Assembly: GCA_023375675.1 (NCBI GenBank)
Contig: JALQBC010000019.1
Coordinates: 496,001 to 560,000, forward strand
Direction of reading: 5' to 3'
DNA length: 64,000 nt
Source of the DNA: Cytospora piceicola
Lineage: Eukaryota; Ascomycota; Sordariomycetes; Diaporthales; Cytosporaceae
This document shows positions 58,423 through 64,000 of the stretch, piece by piece (position 1 is the first letter of the stretch; the number at the start of each line of letters is the position of its first letter). Made by a program: the position numbers and the translations under genes. Under the pieces are notes generated by a model. That model saw nothing but the letters and a program-made list of their open reading frames with translations, was not told the DNA's origin and ran no database searches.

Positions 58423-59183
58423 CTACTCAGAGTCATCCTCGTCACTAGTGGCCTCAATGTTGGCTTTCTTTCCCTTAGACTTCTTCTCTACTTTCTCTTT
58501 CTTCACCCCGGTGGCCTTGGCGGGCTTTCTGTCAGAATCGCTGTCATCGCCTTCCTCAACGGCGTCTTCGTCAGCGGCGATTTCATCAGCATCGGCATCA
58601 GCTTTGGCATCCTCATCGCCAATCTTGACGCCGTTCTTGCGCAGCTCCTTGTTAATATCAGGAACAGTGCCAAGGAGGGTCTGGTACTGCTCAACAGATA
58701 GCATTAGACCCTGTATCTCATTGTCAGCATCAATGTGTGGAGCTTGTGGCAGACCAGTCGATCCATGGATGGCAGCATGTGTAGCTCACCTTCATGCCAG
58801 GCTTCATGGCGCCAGTCTTCTTGTCCTCGTAGTACTCCCTGAGATTGACGTACACGTTACCCTTGAATTTCTGGACAACTATGCGCCTCTTGTTGGAGAG
58901 CTGTAGCAGTGTAGATACTGTCAGCTGTTTGTCTGACGATAATGATGGTCGACCTCGTGACTCGAGATGCACAAAGTGTACTTACGTCCCAGAACGTGTT
59001 TCCTTCATCGTCAACGTGCTTCGATTCACTTGAGCTGGAGCCCTGCTTGGCCTTCTTGGACACCTTGGGCACCTTGGACACCTTGGACACCTTGGAAACC
59101 TTGGACGCCTTGGCTGGTGGCTCCTCACCGCCCGAGTTGTCGCTAGCGACGAAGCTGGAACTTCGCTTACTTCGCTTCACCAT
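58423..59183 (-). CDS. SUB1: Transcriptional coactivator Sub1/PC4
   Basis: Exons 59183-58986, 58900-58790 and 58710-58423 give 198 residues. All three junctions are phase 0 with normal borders (GTAAGT...CTACAG; GTGAGC...ATACAG). The PC4 single-stranded DNA-binding domain is split between exons: NTFWD-LSNKRRIVVQKFKGNVYVNLREYYE and GMKPGMK-GLMLSVEQY. The N-terminus is Ser/Lys-rich with a 9-bp-unit repeat coding KVS-type triplets (about residues 28-45), and the C-terminus is acidic and then basic (EDDSE end). Sub1 helps RNA polymerase II initiation, elongation and termination in the nucleus. It is larger than human PC4 (127) and closer to yeast Sub1 (292) in having a tail. Confidence 0.93.
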
Positions 59184-59984
59184 GTTGGTGACAGTTGATG
59201 AAGATGACGTCAGAACGAGTGGAATGAGATTGAAATTGGATCAAACTTTGGGATATCGAGAACCTTAGGAAATGGAGGATGAATGGTATGAGACTGTCAC
59301 GTTTGCCGGAGTATTTAAGGAAAGTTGTGTGGAAGAGCTTTGAGAATTGCTTTGTCGTCGCACCACCCGTTTGCAGCTGTTGAGACGCGTCTGAGGCAGT
59401 CGCGTCCAACCTTTAATCGGCTTGATGTTATCTTATCGGTAGGGATGGAACTCGGGGTAGGGTTATCAGGGTAAGGGTTATTAGTCTTCCGCCGATCTGG
59501 AGGTCAAATGAAATTACAGTGGGTCTCACCCCGGACGCTAATATTGCTTCCTTGGTCAACTACGACATTTCGAAAACTGGGGATGGATGCCCCCTTCAGG
59601 CCCTTCCAGAAATAGCAGTAAAGGGCGGCAAGGCTGATCATTAGATCGCCTCCAAAACCTTGGAAACCCAGACAACAAAACCCACCATCTGTTCATCCCT
59701 TCCTCCCCTTAGAAGGCCTTCAAACCCTCCAAACTACTCACAGCTCAATTGTGCATTTCTCTTTTAGTTGTGAAAGTCTTGTTTGTTTTTGCTAACCGTC
59801 GATCACCCGACTCTTGGCCTGCCCTCTGCGATCAAACTCCCACTTTATCCTCGCTTGTACACGCGTGCTGAGCCACTCCACGGCACATTCCTCACGGATT
59901 CTCACCGACGCGAAATGCTCCGGGCCACTTGAACCATTGCTCTCGGTCCACCGCCATCCCTGCAATAGAGACAAGCTTTCTGCC
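59184..59984. other. Divergent promoter region of SUB1 and the sorting nexin gene
   Basis: This 0.8-kb stretch separates the start codons. A frame in phase with the nexin gene is open from 59814 but has no ATG before 59985, so it is probably 5' UTR. Confidence 0.5.
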
Positions 59985-62900
59985 ATGGGCGCAGAAGATG
60001 CACCGTCTCGCTCAACTGCCGACAACATGACCTTCGACGATAAGATAGACCCGACGCTTTCGGGTGCTGCTAACGGACTTGCGACGCCCCTGGAACATGG
60101 GCAAGAAACCCCTTCCAGCCATACGCACACGAAGCCCTCCTCTCCTATCTCGAAGCCCTCGAAGCCTGACGACGATGTTACGACCAAGATCTTCCGCTTT
60201 CTATCCACCGCGACGCCGGGTACGCTAGGCGGCGTTGCCTTCGGTCTCGCTGCTGTCACGTACTTTATACTAGGCCAACTTGGCTTGCTTCTGATCGGCG
60301 CATTGGGTGGAATCGCTTTTTACATACATTGGGAGGCTTCCAACCCTGACCTCTCCCGAGCTGTACATGGAGAGAATGGCGTCGAAATCATCGCAAGATT
60401 GCTAGGCGAGAAGAAAGGCATGGTGGGTGTCGATGTGGACAGGAGGGCCACAGAGGAAGAGGAGGCAATATTCCTGGCTCAAAGCTTCGCAGACTTTCAA
60501 CCCGAGACCCAGGATGCACTCAACGGTCTTGTTGATGCAGTGATACGGGACTACGTCAAGTGGTGGTACGGGCCGATTGTCCCTTCGGACAGGTCCTTTC
60601 CTCTGGCCTGCAGGAAGATCTTGACCTCGTTTCTCGTGTCGGTCTCGAACCATCTGGGCAAGAAGCGACCAGCTGATAGCTTCCTTGACTTCCTGACCAA
60701 TACCTCGTCCATCGTCATCGTCTTCTTCACCGAAATGTCACGAGCCTTTGCCGAGCTACCCCCGGACTCAAACATGACAGCCGCCGATGCTGTCTATAAC
60801 TATCTTGCTTCGAACCCAGATTCGACTCTGTCGCACCTACTTAGTCAGAAGCACCAGGCTTCGAAGTTCAAGTCTGTTGCTGAAGACTTGCTCGGTTTCC
60901 TCGACAGGCAGACCTTCGATTGTGACCCGGCCCACACGTTCCTACGAGAAGTCTTGTCCAGTGTCGTTTTGGAAATGTCCTTGCAGACATGCTCCAAGGC
61001 CGAGTGGATTAACGGCTGGATCGTATACCTCCTCGAAGCTGGCGAACCAGACTTCAGCCAAGCCATCGACGTCGGCATGCAGACAGGACCTGATGCGAAC
61101 AGTGCGGTATTTGCAGACATGGATGGTAACGTTGGTAACATTGGGCTTGCCAAAGGGAACCGCAACTCGTTCGACACTGAGAAGGCACGCCGTCGTGAAT
61201 CCGTGCAGGCTCACAAGAAGAAGCTGAGCAAGGCTGATGAGGAAATGGAGAATGCGGTGGAGGAAATGAAGCGAATGAATCAAATGATCATTGACCAAGG
61301 GGCTAACGGGTCTAATGGAACTCGGAACTCTGTGGACTTGAAGGAGTCCCAATATGCACCGAAAACGGATGTATCTCGGAGATTGGCGAACGCTTTACAG
61401 TATTACGCAGACGAGCTCGACATTCAACCAAGAGCTACTTCACTCTCCTTACCAGTCACGCCAGGCGCTCCCTCTCCTGGTTATTCCAACCAGCTATCCC
61501 CTGGGAAAGCAACCTCAAGCGAGGGGCGGTCAAGTAAGGACTTTTCCTTGTCTTCAAAACCCAACGGCACTCATAGCCCGAAAGCTTCTCCGCAACACGG
61601 CCACCACGATTCTTTTACAAACTTCGACCAGATTGTGCCCCCAAGTCAGGATGATAGCGATTCGAACGACGGCGAACCCAAGAAGCCAGCACCTCTTACC
61701 ATTCATAATGCCAAAATCACCATATACGATGACGGAACAAGCGACAAGGCTCAGATCCGTGCTAAACCTACATGGGACTTTCTCATTCAGATTGAGCCTG
61801 CGTCGTCTCATTACCCTGGATGGATGATCGTTCGACAATACACGGATTTCGAGAGACTGCATGAAGTCCTTCGCAGAATTGCGGCCATTTCGGGCATCGC
61901 AGCATTCACGGAACAACACAAGGAACTACCTCATTTCAAATTGCACACTCGAGAATCCCTGCGAGGCGAGTTGGAACGTTATGTTCGTGATGCGTGTTGG
62001 AACCAAGCACTCGCTGAAAGCGAAGGTTTGAAGCGCTTCCTAGACAAGGACCAAGGCCACACTAGAACCGAGTCAAAGGGTGGAGGGTTCCAGGCAGTGG
62101 AGAGTTTTGGGAAGAACGTCTTTGGTGCACTCGCCAGTGCCCCCAAAGGAGTTGCCGGTGGAGTTACGGGCGTCTTTGGGAATCTTGGCCTTTCAAGGAA
62201 GATGACCACACAGTCGCTCCCCGAAACACCGGCCAATATCACTGGGAAGCGTCTCTCCGTATCCACGCTTTCTAAGGTAGAAAGCAACCCTGTCTTGAAC
62301 AACACATTGAGTGTAGCTCAAAGAACGCGTGACAGTTTGGACAGCCAGCGTTCGTCCGTCATTCTCACCCAGCCCGGCAAGATGCCACCTATGGACAGGC
62401 GTCCGAGTGTCCAGTCACAGATTGAGACGGACGCAGAGAACCTTCAAGCAGCACGATCCGATCGTTGGGATGGGCCATCTCCAAGCGCAAGGAGTAGCAG
62501 AGCCAATAGCCGAGCCTCCAGCATGGCAGCGCTTCGTTCTCCAATGAAGTCTCCATCGACGGTCAGCCTCGACAACCTTAGACTGCCACCGCCGCCTGAT
62601 GCGATGCCTGATGACTGGGGCTCTCCCAGCAGCCATAGGATGTCTCGATCCAGCGAAAACAACTTGGACATGAACCTTCAAGCTACAAGGACTTCAAGCG
62701 TGGGTAATCAGCCCAGGCCGACCAGGCAACACTCCAAATTGTCCGAGCCGGAAACGAGGGTTGCTGTTGAGCTCGTCTTCGCCATAATCAACGAGCTCTA
62801 TGCCCTCTCATCCGCGTGGAACTTCCGCCGCACTCTCCTCGCCGCCGCCAAATCCTTTTTACTTCGACCAGGCAACCCGTCTTTGATATCCATCCAGAAG

Positions 62901-63230
62901 ATGATCCAAGACTCAGTCATTGAAGCAAACACATCCGACGAGGGTATTGCCGCGCACCTGCGCAAGCTGAGGGAGAACACCATGCCGACCGAGGAGGAAA
63001 AGAAGGCATGGCCACCAGAGCCCAGCCTGGAAGAGAAAGACAAGCTCCGGGAGAAAGCTCGCCGCCTGTTAATTCAGAGCGGCGTCCCTGCCGCCCTCTC
63101 TGGCGTCATGGGGCAGAACGCCACGGCAGAGGCTATGGGTCGTATTTTCGACTGCCTGCAGATCGAAGAGGTGGCGAGAGGATTGATGTTTGGCATCATA
63201 CTACAGGCCATGAGGATCGTTACGCATTAA
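59985..63230 (+). CDS. PXA-PX-nexin-C sorting nexin, membrane-anchored
   Basis: A single exon encodes 1081 residues from the ATG at 59985. Two hydrophobic helices lie at about residues 78-113 (GTLGGVAFGLAAVTYFILG; GLLLIGALGGIAFYI) and form an ER-type hairpin anchor. The PXA domain (about 173-370; RDYVKWWYGPIVPSD) is followed by a disordered region, a PX domain (about 576-690; RQYTDFERLHEVL has the phosphoinositide-binding Arg), a Ser-rich linker and a nexin-C domain (about 925-1075; FRRTLLAAAKSFLLRPG). No RGS domain is visible, so the order is that of SNX19, not SNX13, SNX14 or yeast Mdm1. Members tether ER to endolysosome or vacuole membranes. Confidence 0.9.
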   Translation: MGAEDAPSRSTADNMTFDDKIDPTLSGAANGLATPLEHGQETPSSHTHTKPSSPISKPSKPDDDVTTKIFRFLSTATPGTLGGVAFGLAAVTYFILGQLGLLLIGALGGIAFYIHWEASNPDLSRAVHGENGVEIIARLLGEKKGMVGVDVDRRATEEEEAIFLAQSFADFQPETQDALNGLVDAVIRDYVKWWYGPIVPSDRSFPLACRKILTSFLVSVSNHLGKKRPADSFLDFLTNTSSIVIVFFTEMSRAFAELPPDSNMTAADAVYNYLASNPDSTLSHLLSQKHQASKFKSVAEDLLGFLDRQTFDCDPAHTFLREVLSSVVLEMSLQTCSKAEWINGWIVYLLEAGEPDFSQAIDVGMQTGPDANSAVFADMDGNVGNIGLAKGNRNSFDTEKARRRESVQAHKKKLSKADEEMENAVEEMKRMNQMIIDQGANGSNGTRNSVDLKESQYAPKTDVSRRLANALQYYADELDIQPRATSLSLPVTPGAPSPGYSNQLSPGKATSSEGRSSKDFSLSSKPNGTHSPKASPQHGHHDSFTNFDQIVPPSQDDSDSNDGEPKKPAPLTIHNAKITIYDDGTSDKAQIRAKPTWDFLIQIEPASSHYPGWMIVRQYTDFERLHEVLRRIAAISGIAAFTEQHKELPHFKLHTRESLRGELERYVRDACWNQALAESEGLKRFLDKDQGHTRTESKGGGFQAVESFGKNVFGALASAPKGVAGGVTGVFGNLGLSRKMTTQSLPETPANITGKRLSVSTLSKVESNPVLNNTLSVAQRTRDSLDSQRSSVILTQPGKMPPMDRRPSVQSQIETDAENLQAARSDRWDGPSPSARSSRANSRASSMAALRSPMKSPSTVSLDNLRLPPPPDAMPDDWGSPSSHRMSRSSENNLDMNLQATRTSSVGNQPRPTRQHSKLSEPETRVAVELVFAIINELYALSSAWNFRRTLLAAAKSFLLRPGNPSLISIQKMIQDSVIEANTSDEGIAAHLRKLRENTMPTEEEKKAWPPEPSLEEKDKLREKARRLLIQSGVPAALSGVMGQNATAEAMGRIFDCLQIEEVARGLMFGIILQAMRIVTH

Positions 63231-64000
63231 ACCTACGAAGTTCCGTGTGTTTCGAACGTTCTCGACGGTCGGAGGGAACGAAAGATGTACGAATAAATGA
63301 CATCGATGTCACGAATACAAGAATGAATGAGGATCTGGGAAGATATGACCGTACCACCACAGCCTGGACTCTAAACCGGCAAAATATCTACCGTGACAAG
63401 GCAAGCTCTTCGAGTAGAGGCCTCACTCAATCATCTGAAGCTGCGGTATTATATATCGGAACAGAAAGCAATAAGGACGGTCAAGAATCGATCCCCGGAA
63501 CTAAATATAGGGGGAAAGGGGACGTCCTAGTATTAGGCGGACATTTAGAGGATTACATACTAGTACAGCGTCAATTTTAGCCAGCGGCAAAGCATACAGA
63601 TAAATTCTATAATTCGTTAATAGATTGTAATTGTATGTGCTATCTCCAAAATGACCTTTTCAAGAGTATGCCTTTGCGGAGGCAGGCTCCTCCAAGATAA
63701 TTCCGGCTTGAACGGCACTGGGTAACACATCACTGGATCGCCCGTCAGCTGCGCTACCTAGGTGACTAATTGCACAGGCTTGCCAGACTTACTAGTTCAA
63801 TTGAAATTAAATGGCCAATTGGTCTGAAAAAGAAGATGGCACGGATTGTCGAGTCCACCTATTTGGCACCCTATTACTGAAGTTATGCAACGTCAATGTT
63901 CTGTCCAGGCAGGAGAACGTTAATATTTCTGGCATTGTCTTCTGCCGGTTTGCTTACCTCCGTTGACCTGACGATCATAGATCCGTAAGGGATTACCAAA
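63231..64000. other. 3' flank at the window end
   Basis: No gene is recognised. A one-base variant TACCTAGGTG of the intergenic palindrome lies at about 63756. Confidence 0.5.

Overview
The window is nuclear DNA of a filamentous ascomycete, most likely a Sordariomycete. The evidence is short spliceosomal introns (about 40-220 nt, most 55-85) with GT-AG or GC-AG borders and CTAAC/CTGAC-type branch sites, GC-rich third codon positions, genes on both strands separated by 0.3-4 kb, fungal-type F-box and NmrA-like proteins, and one C-to-T degraded duplicate that looks like repeat-induced point mutation (RIP). No rRNA, tRNA, CRISPR array or intact transposon was found. I did not identify a species.

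Layout. 0.1-6.1 kb: a TPR/F-box/LRR-like gene (+) converging on a long coiled-coil ADIP-domain gene (-), with a 14-nt C run and an 8-bp minisatellite between them. 8.1-14.2 kb: an intronless GH78 alpha-L-rhamnosidase and an ADGF/CECR1-type adenosine deaminase, both + and very GC-rich. 16.0-17.2 kb: an NmrA/isoflavone-reductase-like protein (-). 17.2-21.4 kb: gene desert. 21.4-25.5 kb: a divergent pair, a STAND-N-like protein (-) and a PHS-type (phosphate transporter) MFS protein (+). 25.5-27.6 kb: AT-rich, with a RIP-mutated fragment of a gene located 11 kb away, a coding-like remnant and two hairpins. 27.6-32.6 kb: a small two-TM protein (+) converging on 5-oxoprolinase (-). 33.8-39.3 kb: Rrp7 (-), a DHA1-like MFS transporter (+) and a MOSC-FNR-[2Fe-2S] fusion oxidoreductase (-). 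39.3-43.3 kb: no intact gene, but a decayed multi-exon gene on the minus strand. 43.3-52.7 kb: an F-box protein (+), an Rvs167/amphiphysin BAR-SH3 protein (-) and mitochondrial cysteine desulfurase Nfs1 (+). 54.0-63.2 kb: a CsbD-like stress protein (+), a secreted GH43 galactanase-like enzyme (-), the Sub1/PC4 coactivator (-) and a PXA-PX-nexin-C sorting nexin (+).

There is no evident biosynthetic gene cluster. The genes are mostly housekeeping (Nfs1, Rrp7, Sub1, Rvs167, sorting nexin, 5-oxoprolinase) with scattered nutritional functions (rhamnosidase, galactanase, phosphate-type transporter, purine salvage). The most interesting structural signals are the RIP-marked duplicate, the decayed gene at 41.3-42.0 kb, a 10-bp palindrome TACCTAGGTA found at least ten times and only between genes, and two GC-AG introns. 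Splice sites were placed by eye from consensus, reading frame and family resemblance; none is backed by transcripts.
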